Of a stretch of DNA of 10,205 nt, positions 1-8,363 are shown in pieces. The position numbers and the translations under genes are program-made. The notes under the pieces were generated by a model, which saw nothing but the letters and a program-made list of their open reading frames with translations, was not told where the DNA came from and made no database searches. Position 1 is the stretch's first letter, and each line of letters starts with the position of its first letter. The DNA comes from Lachnospiraceae bacterium (GTDB lineage Bacteria; Bacillota_A; Clostridia; Lachnospirales; Lachnospiraceae): NCBI GenBank assembly GCA_017390645.1, contig JAFPAZ010000034.1, positions 1 through 10,205 of the forward strand, written 5' to 3'.

Positions 1-1
1 G

Positions 2-316
2 GACTTAATTTCTAATGATGCCATAAAGTCTATCACTTTAGAATTAATCATTAATACGGTAAGTGACCACTATAATGTATCCTATGAAGATTTATTATCT
101 ACAAAACGTAGTAAAGACATTGCATATCCAAGGCAGGTTGCCATGTATCTATGTAGAAAACTGACAGAACACTCACTTCAGGAAATTGGTAATGCTCTAG
201 GAGACAGGGATCATACTACAGTTATGAGTGGAATCCGTAAAATTGACACTGATAAGGAAGCTAATCCTACCTTAAAAAACACAATAGATACTATAACAAA
301 AAAAATTACAGGATAA
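2..316 (+). CDS. dnaA: DnaA replication initiator, C-terminal part (5' truncated by window edge)
   Basis: DnaA binds DnaA boxes at oriC and melts the origin using ATP. Only the last 104 residues are visible, in the frame that opens at base 2 and ends with TAA at 314-316. They correspond to domain IV, the helix-turn-helix DNA-binding domain. The family signature is plain: IAYPRQVAMYLCRKLTE, then the recognition helix GDRDHTTVMSGIRKI. The AAA+ domain III and the start lie outside the window. Established family knowledge says the DHTT residues read the major groove of the DnaA box, and these are intact. The position right after DHTTVM is Ser here, where E. coli and B. subtilis DnaA have His after DHTTVL or DHTTVI. 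The gene is followed by oriC and dnaN, the standard arrangement in Firmicutes. Identity is effectively certain. Confidence 0.97.
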   Translation, partial: DLISNDAIKSITLELIINTVSDHYNVSYEDLLSTKRSKDIAYPRQVAMYLCRKLTEHSLQEIGNALGDRDHTTVMSGIRKIDTDKEANPTLKNTIDTITKKITG

Positions 317-321
317 CTAAC

Positions 322-440
322 ACCTTTATTATGTAAATGCATATTATGAATTTTTTTAGAATTTTTTGAAGCTCAAAGTCCAAAGTAATTCATTGCATCA
401 TGGATTCATAATGTATTTTTTACAAAAACATAATAAAGGT
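322..440. repeat. Nested inverted repeat just downstream of dnaA
   Basis: This is an imperfect palindrome of about 119 bp starting 6 bases after the dnaA stop. The outer arms are ACCTTTATTATGT (322-334) and ACATAATAAAGGT (428-440), a perfect 13-bp match. Inside are ATTATGAAT (343-351) with ATTCATAAT (404-412), GAATT (359-363) with AATTC (387-391), and a small TTTGA/TCAAA hairpin (365-377). It could act as a dnaA transcript end or as a cruciform bordering the origin. It lacks the GC-rich stem and U-tract of a standard intrinsic terminator. The sequence shows the pairing; the role is unknown. Confidence 0.6.
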
Positions 441-493
441 TCTATATTATCCTTTATCATGTTAATAACTTTGTGATTAAGTTGTTATTATTT

Positions 494-513
494 TTTGGAT
501 AACCAGTGGATAA
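494..513 (-). promoter_or_regulatory. Two DnaA boxes, minus orientation
   Basis: Read on the minus strand these are TTATCCAAA (494-502) and TTATCCACT (505-513). Each matches 8 of 9 positions of the consensus TTATCCACA. They start 11 bp apart, about one helical turn, which would place two DnaA protomers on the same face of the DNA. Confidence 0.65.
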
Positions 514-542
514 ATTATATTTTACATTTTTTTCCTTATAAC

Positions 543-561
543 TTATTCACACTTATTCACA
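543..561 (+). promoter_or_regulatory. Two tandem DnaA boxes, plus orientation
   Basis: The word TTATTCACA occurs at 543-551 and again at 553-561, with starts exactly 10 bp apart. It fits the relaxed consensus TTATNCACA. The boxes face the trio block about 90 bp downstream and are oriented opposite to the pair at 494-513. Confidence 0.8.
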
Positions 562-646
562 CTTAATTTTTCTTTTTTACACCAGGTTATCAAACCTTTA
601 AACTCTTTATTTTTAAGGCTTTGATGTACTTTTAAACAAATCAACA

Positions 647-668
647 GCCCCTACTACTATTACTACTA
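647..668 (+). promoter_or_regulatory. DnaA-trio block with GC-rich lead (origin unwinding element)
   Basis: A GC-rich GCCCC (647-651) runs into six consecutive triplets CTA CTA CTA TTA CTA CTA (651-668), followed by an AT-only stretch. On the other strand this reads as repeated 3'-GAT-5', the DnaA-trio described for B. subtilis, where DnaA loads onto a single strand next to a DnaA box. Here the adjoining box position (638-646, AAATCAACA) matches the consensus at only 6 of 9 positions. The match in order and composition is strong; the function is inferred from the Bacillus model. Confidence 0.8.
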
Positions 669-713
669 GTTATTTATTATTTCATAGATGTGCACAGAAA
701 GGAAATTTACACA

Positions 714-1817
714 ATGAAGATAGTTTGTTCAAAATCAAAACTTTCCACCGCAATTTCAATTGTATTAAAAGCAGTATCAACTAAAACCACTATGCCTATA
801 TTAGAATGTATTCTGATCGAAGCCCAGGGAGACATTATAAAATTAACTGCAAATGACATGGAACTTGGAATAGAAACAATTCTAGAAGGTGAGGTAATTG
901 AACCTGGTCGTATTGCATTAGAAGCAAAACTTTTATCTGACATTGTCCGTAAATTAGCAGATAACAATGTTACCATTGAAACAAATGATAAATATGAAAC
1001 CTTGATACGTTGTGAAAAATCTAAATTTAAAATAGCCGGAAAAGAAGGAAGTGATTTTACAGAACTTCCTGAGATAGAAAAAAACAATTTCATTACTGTT
1101 TCTCAATTTACATTAAAGGAAGTAATCAGGCAAACCATATTCTCTACTTCTGATAATGAAAATAACATATTAATGACAGGTGAATTATTTGAAATAAACG
1201 AAGATAAACTAAAAGTAGTTTCATTAGATGGACATAGAATTTCTATCCGTAACATTAATTTAAGTCAAAATTATGGGTTTAATAAAGTAATCGTACCAGC
1301 CAAAACCTTAAGCGAAATCAGTAAGATTTTAACAGGAGAAATTCAGGATGAAGTAAAAATCTATTTTACTTCTAAGCATATTTTATTTGAATTTGATCAA
1401 ACCAAAGTATTATCCAGGGTATTAGAAGGAGAATATTACAAAATTTCCCAAATGCTTTCAAATGATTATGAAACAAAAATAGACATTAATAAAAAAGAAT
1501 TTTTAGAATGTATCGATCGTTCCACTTTGTTAATTAAAGAATCTGATAAGAAACCTATTATTCTTAATATTACTTCAGATAATATTGAATTAAAGATTAA
1601 TTCTACCATGGGTTCCTTAAAAGAAGATGTAGAAATCAAAAAAGAGGGAAAAGATATCATGATAGGCTTTAACCCTAGATTTTTAATGGATGCCCTTAAG
1701 GTAATTGATGATGAAACCTTATCTATCTATATGGTCAATCCAAAAGCACCATGTGTAATAAAAGATCAAAAAGAAACTTATATTTATTTGATTTTACCTG
1801 TAAACTTTAACATTTAA
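714..1817 (+). CDS. dnaN: DNA polymerase III beta subunit (sliding clamp)
   Basis: DnaN is a ring-shaped dimer around DNA that tethers the replicative polymerase and recruits repair proteins through a hydrophobic cleft. The 367-residue length is typical of the family. The N-terminus MKIVCSKSKLSTAISIVLKA and the stretch TTMPILECILIEA are classic clamp sequences, and the C-terminus LILPVNFNI resembles the usual LILPV ending. I chose the ATG at 714 because AGAAAGGAAA (696-705) sits at proper distance upstream. The GTG at 690 would add eight residues, overlap that ribosome binding site and has none of its own. The gene ends with a double stop TAATAG (1815-1820), directly followed by the ribosome binding site used for rlbA. 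It is probably cotranscribed with rlbA and recF. Confidence 0.97.
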   Translation: MKIVCSKSKLSTAISIVLKAVSTKTTMPILECILIEAQGDIIKLTANDMELGIETILEGEVIEPGRIALEAKLLSDIVRKLADNNVTIETNDKYETLIRCEKSKFKIAGKEGSDFTELPEIEKNNFITVSQFTLKEVIRQTIFSTSDNENNILMTGELFEINEDKLKVVSLDGHRISIRNINLSQNYGFNKVIVPAKTLSEISKILTGEIQDEVKIYFTSKHILFEFDQTKVLSRVLEGEYYKISQMLSNDYETKIDINKKEFLECIDRSTLLIKESDKKPIILNITSDNIELKINSTMGSLKEDVEIKKEGKDIMIGFNPRFLMDALKVIDDETLSIYMVNPKAPCVIKDQKETYIYLILPVNFNI

Positions 1818-1820
1818 TAG

Positions 1821-1830
1821 AAAGGAAGGA
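1821..1830 (+). promoter_or_regulatory. Ribosome binding site displaced from rlbA by a hairpin
   Basis: AAAGGAAGGA lies right after the dnaN stop codons and is the only Shine-Dalgarno-like sequence ahead of rlbA. It ends 77 nt before the rlbA ATG at 1908, but the 68 nt at 1832-1899 fold into a hairpin. With that hairpin formed, the site would be 9 nt from the ATG (one base, 1831, plus 1900-1907), an ideal spacing. An alternative is that it serves a short ORF beginning with the ATG at 1832. Confidence 0.6.
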
Positions 1831-1831
1831 C

Positions 1832-1899
1832 ATGCTTAACAAAAGTAATATATCAATCCTCCGGTATTTTCCTATTGGTTTATATTCAGTGTTAAGCAT
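1832..1899 (+). other. 68-nt hairpin between ribosome binding site and rlbA start
   Basis: ATGCTTAACA (1832-1841) pairs perfectly with TGTTAAGCAT (1890-1899). After a small internal loop AATATA (1847-1852) pairs with TATATT (1881-1886), and AATC (1855-1858) pairs with GGTT (1877-1880) with one G-U. That gives about 20 bp of stem around a loop that includes CCGG. It has no U-tract, so it is not an intrinsic terminator. Its edges fall one base after the ribosome binding site and eight bases before the start codon, which suggests it positions the ribosome. Confidence 0.7.
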
Positions 1900-1907
1900 A
1901 AAAAGCT

Positions 1908-2117
1908 ATGGAAATCATTCAATTAAGAGATGAATACATTAAATTAGGTCAGGCCTTAAAAGCAGCCGGACTTGTTTCATCCGGAGTTGACGCAAAAATG
2001 GTCATTCTGGATGGTCTTGTAAAAGTAAATGGACAAGTAGAATTACAAAGAGGAAAAAAACTATACGAAAACGACATTGTAGAATTTGAAGAACAACAAA
2101 TTAAAATTGTAAAGTAG
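1908..2117 (+). CDS. rlbA: S4-domain RNA-binding ribosome maturation protein (YaaA/RlbA family)
   Basis: This is a 69-residue protein made almost entirely of one S4 RNA-binding domain. The stretch LGQALKAAGLVSSGVDAKMVILDGLVKVNGQVELQRGKKL, ending with NDIVEF, fits the family pattern of the B. subtilis yaaA product, now called RlbA, which has been linked to late assembly of the large ribosomal subunit. The fold suggests binding of structured rRNA in the cytoplasm. The start is fixed: an in-frame TAA lies at 1899-1901, only two codons upstream, and the next Met is inside the domain. Even so, no ribosome binding site lies in the 15 bases before this ATG, which is why the hairpin upstream matters. 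The stop TAG overlaps the recF ribosome binding site, so the genes are tightly coupled. Its place between dnaN and recF is conserved across Firmicutes. Confidence 0.92.
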   Translation: MEIIQLRDEYIKLGQALKAAGLVSSGVDAKMVILDGLVKVNGQVELQRGKKLYENDIVEFEEQQIKIVK

Positions 2118-2126
2118 GAACTTTTT

Positions 2127-3230
2127 ATGATAGTGAAATCCTTACAATTGGCTGATTTTCGTAATTATGATTATCTAAACATCCAATTCGATGAAAATAC
2201 AAATATCTTATACGGAAATAACGCACAAGGAAAAACAAATATATTAGAGGCACTTTATTTATGTGTTACCACGAAATCCCACAGAGGCGGTAGAGACAAG
2301 GAAATGATACGCTTTGGAAAAGAGGAAGCACATATAAAAGTGTTGCTTGAAAAAAAAGGAATCCCAAGAAAAATTGATATCCATTTAAAAAATCATAAAA
2401 CTAAGGGAATAGCCATTGATGGGATTCCCATTAAGAAGTCGTCAGAATTGTTGGGATTGTTAAATATTGTGTTTTTTTCTCCAGAAGATTTAAGTATAAT
2501 AAAGAATGGTCCGGCAGAAAGAAGAAAATTTATGGACGTAGAGTTATGTCAACTAAATAATCTCTATTTCTATCATTTTTCCCAATACCAGAAAGTTTTA
2601 AATCAAAGAAATAATTTATTGAAACAACTTACAAAGGAACCATATCTTATCGATACTTTAGATATTTGGGATAAACAGTTAATAGAACATGGAAGTGTTA
2701 TCATTGAAGAAAGAGAAAAATTTATCATAAAATTAAATGATATCATAAAAGAAATACATAAGAAATTAACCGGGGACAAAGAAGAAATAGAAATTGTCTA
2801 TGAAAAGAACACGGAAAAAGAGCGGTTTGAGGAAACCTTAAATAAAAAAAGAAATAACGATTTAAAAAGTTTAACCACACAAACAGGTCCTCATAGAGAT
2901 GACATGGCTTTTATGGTGAATGGAATTGATATTCGTAAGTTTGGTTCTCAAGGACAACAAAGAACCGTAGCCTTGTCTTTAAAACTTGCAGAAATAGAAT
3001 TAGTGAAAAGTATCATAAAAGATACCCCTGTTTTGTTGTTAGATGATGTTATGAGCGAATTAGACCATGACAGAAAAAATTATCTCCTAGAAAGTATCAA
3101 GGAGATTCAAACCATGATTACATGTACCGGTCTGGATGAATTTATTAAAGGAAGGTTAAATATAGATAAGATTTTCCAGGTAGTAGAAGGAAAAGTGACA
3201 GAAGAAATCATAACTGTTTCTAATTCGTAA
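2127..3230 (+). CDS. recF: DNA replication and repair ATPase RecF
   Basis: RecF is an SMC-like ABC ATPase that binds gapped DNA with RecO and RecR and helps load RecA during gap repair and fork restart. The 367 residues match the usual length. Walker A is GNNAQGKT (residues 30-37), followed by NILEALYLCVTTKSHR. The ABC signature is SQGQQRT (from residue 274), preceded by the family motif TGPHRDD. Walker B is VLLLDDVMSELD with the acidic pair at 306-307. All nucleotide-binding elements are intact. The start ATG follows AGGA (2116-2119), which overlaps the rlbA stop, at 7 nt spacing. It is the last gene of the dnaN-rlbA-recF group; a long repeat array then separates it from gyrB. Confidence 0.97.
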   Translation: MIVKSLQLADFRNYDYLNIQFDENTNILYGNNAQGKTNILEALYLCVTTKSHRGGRDKEMIRFGKEEAHIKVLLEKKGIPRKIDIHLKNHKTKGIAIDGIPIKKSSELLGLLNIVFFSPEDLSIIKNGPAERRKFMDVELCQLNNLYFYHFSQYQKVLNQRNNLLKQLTKEPYLIDTLDIWDKQLIEHGSVIIEEREKFIIKLNDIIKEIHKKLTGDKEEIEIVYEKNTEKERFEETLNKKRNNDLKSLTTQTGPHRDDMAFMVNGIDIRKFGSQGQQRTVALSLKLAEIELVKSIIKDTPVLLLDDVMSELDHDRKNYLLESIKEIQTMITCTGLDEFIKGRLNIDKIFQVVEGKVTEEIITVSNS

Positions 3231-3275
3231 GTTTCTAAAAATATTATTTGAAATATTGCGTTGGATGTTAAAAAA

Positions 3276-3421
3276 GATGATGATATAAAAATGCGTTTGA
3301 ATGCTAAAAAAGATGATGATATAAAAATGCGTTTGAATGCTAAAAAAGATGATGATATAAAAATGCGTTTGAATGCTAAAAAAAGATGATGATATAAAAA
3401 TGCGTTTGAATGCTAAAAAAA
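3276..3421. repeat. Direct repeat array, type A units (4 copies of 36-37 bp)
   Basis: Four head-to-tail copies start at 3276, 3312, 3348 and 3385. Each begins GATGATGATATAAAAATGCG, continues TTTGAATGCT and ends in a run of A. Units 1 and 2 are 36 bp and units 3 and 4 are 37 bp; the only difference is six versus seven A at the end. A decayed half-unit (GCGTTGGATGTTAAAAAA, 3258-3275) precedes the first copy. The near identity points to recent duplication or ongoing slippage. The array sits in the 432-bp gene-free stretch between recF and gyrB. It is not a CRISPR array, since there are no unique spacers. Function is unknown. Confidence 0.93.
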
Positions 3422-3538
3422 GATGATGATATAAAAAACACATTTATATATTGCAAGAAAATGATGATATAAAAAAATGCATTTATATATTGCAAGAAAA
3501 TGATGATATAAAAAAATACATTTATATATTACAAGAAG
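3422..3538. repeat. Direct repeat array, diverged type B units (3 copies of 38-39 bp)
   Basis: The array continues with three related units at about 3422, 3460 and 3499. They keep the GATGATATAAAAAA start but end in CATTTATATATTGCAAGAAA or close variants. The type A tail TGCGTTTGAATGC can be aligned with the type B tail TGCATTTATATATTGC, so both derive from one ancestor. The last unit is the most diverged (TACATTTATATATTACAAG). Unit length grows from 36 to 39 bp across the whole array. Confidence 0.88.
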
Positions 3539-3555
3539 AGTATTGTATTTAAAAT

Positions 3556-3584
3556 TTGTGATTAGATGTTAAAAATAATAGTAT
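3556..3584 (+). promoter_or_regulatory. Possible gyrB promoter
   Basis: TTGTGA (3556-3561) and TAGTAT (3579-3584) lie 17 bp apart, each matching 4 of 6 sigma-A consensus positions. TATGAT (3584-3589) is an overlapping, better -10 candidate but without a good -35. This would give gyrBA its own transcript with a leader of about 70 nt. In such AT-rich DNA matches of this kind are common, so this is tentative. Confidence 0.3.
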
Positions 3585-3627
3585 ATGATAGGGAATACGA
3601 GGGCAAAATCAAAAGTTCTGCTTAAGT

Positions 3628-5585
<1,958 letters not shown>

Positions 5586-5598
5586 TGAGGTGAAATAA

Positions 5599-8100
5599 AT
5601 GAACGAAGAGAATATCTTTGATAAGATTCAGGAAGTGGATCTGAAAAAGACAATGGAAAGCTCCTACATTGATTATGCCATGAGTGTAATCGCTGCAAGA
5701 GCACTGCCGGATGTAAGAGATGGTTTAAAGCCGGTTCAAAGAAGAATCCTTTATTCCATGATAGAATTGAACAATGGTCCGGACAAGCCACACAGAAAAT
5801 GTGCCCGTATCGTAGGTGATACCATGGGTAAATACCATCCACATGGTGATAGCTCTATCTATGAAGCCATGGTTAAATTAGCCCAGGAATGGAATACAAG
5901 ATATAAATTGGTAGACGGTCATGGAAACTTTGGTTCCGTGGATGGAGATGGTGCCGCTGCCATGCGTTACACAGAAGCAAGACTTTCCAAGATATCCATG
6001 GAAATGCTGGCAGACATTAATAAAGACACCGTTGATTTTGCACCGAACTTTGATGAAACCGAAAAAGAACCAATGGTATTACCATCTAAGTTTCCAAACT
6101 TATTGGTAAACGGTACTTCCGGTATTGCAGTAGGTATGGCTACTAATATCCCTCCACATAATTTAAGAGAAATCATAAATGCAGTGGTAAAAATCATTGA
6201 CAACCGGGTATTGGAAGAGAGAGAAACAGAATTAGAAGAACTACTAGAAATTGTAAAAGGCCCCGATTTTCCAACTGGTGCCCAGATTTTAGGTACTCAG
6301 GGAATTGAAGAAGCATACCGCACCGGACGAGGAAAAATAAAAGTACGTGCCATCACCAATATTGAACCAATGCAAAATGGAAAACAGAGAATCGTAATTA
6401 CCGAGCTTCCATATATGGTAAATAAGGCCAGACTGATTGAAAAAATCGCCGATTTGGTAAAAGATAAGAAGATAGAGGGAATTACAGAAATCCGAGATGA
6501 ATCCGACCGTACCGGTATGAGAGTAGTCATTGAATTAAAGAGAGACTGTAATGCCAATGTATTATTAAATCAATTATATAAACATACCCAGTTACAAGAC
6601 ACCTTTGGTGTTATCATGCTGGCATTGGTAAACAATGAACCAAAAGTGTTAAATTTATACCAGATGCTCTACTACTATCTGGAACATCAAAAAGAAGTTG
6701 TAACCAGAAGAACCAGATACGAATTAAACAAGGCGCAGGAGCGCGCACATATTTTACAAGGTTTAATGGTTGCCTTGGATCATATTGACGAAGTCATTTC
6801 CATTATCCGTTCTTCCAAGAATGTACATGAAGCGAAAGACAGATTAATCCAGAGATTTGAATTAACGGATGCTCAGGCACAAGCCATTGTGGATATGAGA
6901 CTTCGTGCGTTAACAGGACTGGAAAGAGAAAAACTTGAAAGCGAATTGCGTGAATTGATGGAAAAAATCAAAGAATTAGAGGCAATTTTAGCAGATGGAA
7001 AAATTCTGTTAAGAACCATCAAAGAAGAATTATTAATCGTAGTAGAAAAATTCGGTGATGAAAGAAGAACTTCCATCGGATACGATGAAGAAGAAATCGA
7101 CTTTGAAGACATGATAAAAAGAGAAACTACAGTCATTGCCATGACGAAATTAGGTTACATAAAAAGAATGACTGTAAATAACTTCAAGAGTCAGCACCGT
7201 GGCGGTAAAGGAATTAAGGGAATGCAGACCTTAGAAGAAGATTACATAGAAGATTTAGTTATGACCACAACCCACCACTATGTATTATTCTTTACCAATA
7301 AAGGCCGTGTATACCGCTTAAAAGCTTACGAAATACCAGAATCCAGCAGAACCACCAGAGGAACTGCTATTATTAACCTGCTTCAGTTACAGCCGGACGA
7401 AAATATCACTGCCCTGATTACTTTAAAAGACTATAAGGGTGGCAGGTATTTATTTATGACCACAAAGAATGGTTTGGTAAAGAAAACAGACATTTCAGAA
7501 TACCAGAATATCAGAAAATCCGGAATTACCGGCATTAATTTAAGAGAAGGCGATGAATTAATCGAAGTAAAAGCTACAGATAACAAACATGATGTTATCT
7601 TAGTAACCAAACATGGTATGTGTATCCGATTCAAAGAAACTGACGTAAGATGCACAGGACGTAACTCTATGGGTGTGATTGGTATGAATTTATCCGAAGG
7701 CGATGAAGTAGTAGGAATGCAGTTAGATACTCAGGGTAAAGATTTATTAATCGTATCTGAAAATGGTATGGGTAAGAGAACTTCAATGGATGAATTTACG
7801 CCACAGCACCGTGGAGGAAAAGGTGTAAAATGTTATAAGATTCTTGAGAAAACCGGAAATGTAGTAGGATTTAAGGCAGTAAACGACGAAAATGAAATTA
7901 TGCTGATAACTACTCAGGGAATTATTATCCGTTTGGAAGTAGATAAGATTTCTGAATTAGGAAGAATTACTTCCGGAGTGAAATTAATCAACATGGAAAA
8001 TGATATCTCTGTTGCAAGTATTGCGAAAGTAAAAGAAAATGCCTCAGAAAAAGAATTAAAAGAGATGGAAGAAAATCTCGAAAATGAGGAAGAATCATAA
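5599..8100 (+). CDS. gyrA: DNA gyrase subunit A
   Basis: GyrA cuts and rejoins DNA and wraps it for supercoiling; it forms the A2B2 enzyme with GyrB. The 833 residues are full length. The breakage-reunion domain carries the catalytic tyrosine Y124 in [11 protein letters not shown]. The quinolone region reads [12 protein letters not shown], with Ser85 and Glu89 at the positions equal to E. coli Ser83 and Asp87, the unmutated residue types. A GyrA box variant QHRGGKG occurs at residue 532 at the start of the C-terminal beta-pinwheel and is repeated exactly at residue 736. The tail from about residue 815 is rich in Glu and Lys. GAGGTG (5587-5592) serves as the ribosome binding site, 6 nt from the ATG. 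The 13-bp gap after gyrB indicates one operon. Parallel ParC proteins are related, but the box and the gyrB neighbour make this GyrA. Confidence 0.97.
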   Translation: MNEENIFDKIQEVDLKKTMESSYIDYAMSVIAARALPDVRDGLKPVQRRILYSMIELNNGPDKPHRKCARIVGDTMGKYHPHGDSSIYEAMVKLAQEWNTRYKLVDGHGNFGSVDGDGAAAMRYTEARLSKISMEMLADINKDTVDFAPNFDETEKEPMVLPSKFPNLLVNGTSGIAVGMATNIPPHNLREIINAVVKIIDNRVLEERETELEELLEIVKGPDFPTGAQILGTQGIEEAYRTGRGKIKVRAITNIEPMQNGKQRIVITELPYMVNKARLIEKIADLVKDKKIEGITEIRDESDRTGMRVVIELKRDCNANVLLNQLYKHTQLQDTFGVIMLALVNNEPKVLNLYQMLYYYLEHQKEVVTRRTRYELNKAQERAHILQGLMVALDHIDEVISIIRSSKNVHEAKDRLIQRFELTDAQAQAIVDMRLRALTGLEREKLESELRELMEKIKELEAILADGKILLRTIKEELLIVVEKFGDERRTSIGYDEEEIDFEDMIKRETTVIAMTKLGYIKRMTVNNFKSQHRGGKGIKGMQTLEEDYIEDLVMTTTHHYVLFFTNKGRVYRLKAYEIPESSRTTRGTAIINLLQLQPDENITALITLKDYKGGRYLFMTTKNGLVKKTDISEYQNIRKSGITGINLREGDELIEVKATDNKHDVILVTKHGMCIRFKETDVRCTGRNSMGVIGMNLSEGDEVVGMQLDTQGKDLLIVSENGMGKRTSMDEFTPQHRGGKGVKCYKILEKTGNVVGFKAVNDENEIMLITTQGIIIRLEVDKISELGRITSGVKLINMENDISVASIAKVKENASEKELKEMEENLENEEES

Positions 8101-8105
8101 AAAGA

Positions 8106-8131
8106 ATGTATTTTTATGACTCAGGATACAT
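8106..8131 (+). terminator. Weak hairpin after gyrA, possible transcript end
   Basis: ATGTAT (8106-8111) pairs with ATACAT (8126-8131) around a 14-nt loop, five bases after the gyrA stop. The stem is short and AT-rich and is not followed by a T-run, so a terminator role is doubtful. No better terminator candidate is visible between gyrA and the next gene. Confidence 0.15.
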
Positions 8132-8175
8132 CTTGTAAAACTTTATTGGTTTGTAAAAATTGATTGGCGCGATAA

Positions 8176-8203
8176 TTGACAACTATTTACAAGCTATGTT
8201 AAT
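8176..8203 (+). promoter_or_regulatory. Promoter candidate for the fumarase operon
   Basis: A perfect -35 hexamer TTGACA (8176-8181) is followed after 16 bp by GTTAAT (8198-8203), a 4 of 6 match to the -10 consensus. Transcription would start near 8210 and give a leader of about 150 nt containing the hairpins described next. The consensus -35 makes this the best promoter in the gene-free stretch 8101-8363, but the -10 is weak. Confidence 0.45.
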
Positions 8204-8230
8204 AAAAATATAAGTGATTCAATAATAAAT

Positions 8231-8244
8231 GGGCACATTTGTCC
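8231..8244 (+). other. Small leader hairpin upstream of fumarase genes
   Basis: GGGCA (8231-8235) pairs with TGTCC (8240-8244), with one G-U, around the loop CATT. It lies between the promoter candidate and the large hairpin at 8250 and may be part of one folded leader. Confidence 0.4.
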
Positions 8245-8249
8245 GATAA

Positions 8250-8323
8250 GCCTCCTGCGGATTACAGAAAATATAGCTATATTATATTATATTATATTAA
8301 TTTCTGTAACACAGCCAGGAGGC
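8250..8323 (+). promoter_or_regulatory. Large leader hairpin with a ribosome-binding-site mimic
   Basis: GCCTCCTG (8250-8257) pairs with CAGGAGGC (8316-8323). After an internal loop, TTACAGAAA (8262-8270) pairs with TTTCTGTAA (8301-8309). The apex is AT-only apart from one GC and contains four ATTAT units in a row (8281-8300). No U-tract follows, so it is not a normal terminator. The right arm holds CAGGAGG (8316-8322), the same seven bases as the true fumarase ribosome binding site at 8351-8357. CCTCCTG could therefore pair with either copy. I recognise no known riboswitch class. Confidence 0.65.
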
Positions 8324-8363
8324 ATTCTTGAATTAAAATCATGAATAAAACAGGAGGTTTAAT

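Larger units (their letters stand above)
441..713. other. oriC: Chromosomal replication origin oriC, dnaA-dnaN part
   Basis: This is the intergenic region between dnaA and dnaN, strongly AT-rich, and it holds the parts expected of a Firmicute unwinding region. There are two DnaA-box-like sites on the minus strand, two on the plus strand, then a short GC-rich block and DnaA-trio triplets just before dnaN. In Bacillus-type origins a second cluster of boxes lies upstream of dnaA; that region is outside this window. I saw no obvious dnaN promoter here. A small hairpin AGGTT-ATCA-AACCT lies at 584-597 between the boxes and the trios. Confidence 0.85.

Noticed and set aside
690..713. GTG start giving dnaN eight extra N-terminal residues
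   Set aside because: It overlaps the ribosome binding site used by the ATG at 714, has none of its own, and the extra residues precede the normal clamp N-terminus MKIV.
1832..1933. Short ORF of 33 codons in the dnaN-rlbA spacer
   Set aside because: Not listed as a gene because its ends coincide with a hairpin arm, its peptide has no recognisable feature, and the ribosome binding site fits rlbA when the hairpin folds. It is kept as a rival explanation in the findings.
3261..3389. Plus-strand ORF encoding repeats of MRLNAKKDDDIK
   Set aside because: No ribosome binding site, the extra A in the third unit breaks the frame, and later units do not keep the code. The unit length of 36 is divisible by three only in the first copies.
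3156..3443. Minus-strand ORF of 95 residues across the recF end and repeats, with recurring FSIQTHFYIIIF
   Set aside because: It is the antisense reading of the AT-rich repeat units, has no ribosome binding site and overlaps recF.
3276..3538. CRISPR array
   Set aside because: The repeats are contiguous, with no unique spacers between them, and no cas genes are nearby.
8250..8323. Intrinsic terminator after gyrA
   Set aside because: No T-run follows the stem on either strand, and the hairpin is more than 140 bp from gyrA and downstream of a promoter candidate.
8317..8336. Mini-ORF TTG AAT TAA after the AGGAGG in the hairpin arm
   Set aside because: Two codons with a TTG start are too little to call a gene; the AGGAGG there is better explained as a pairing arm.
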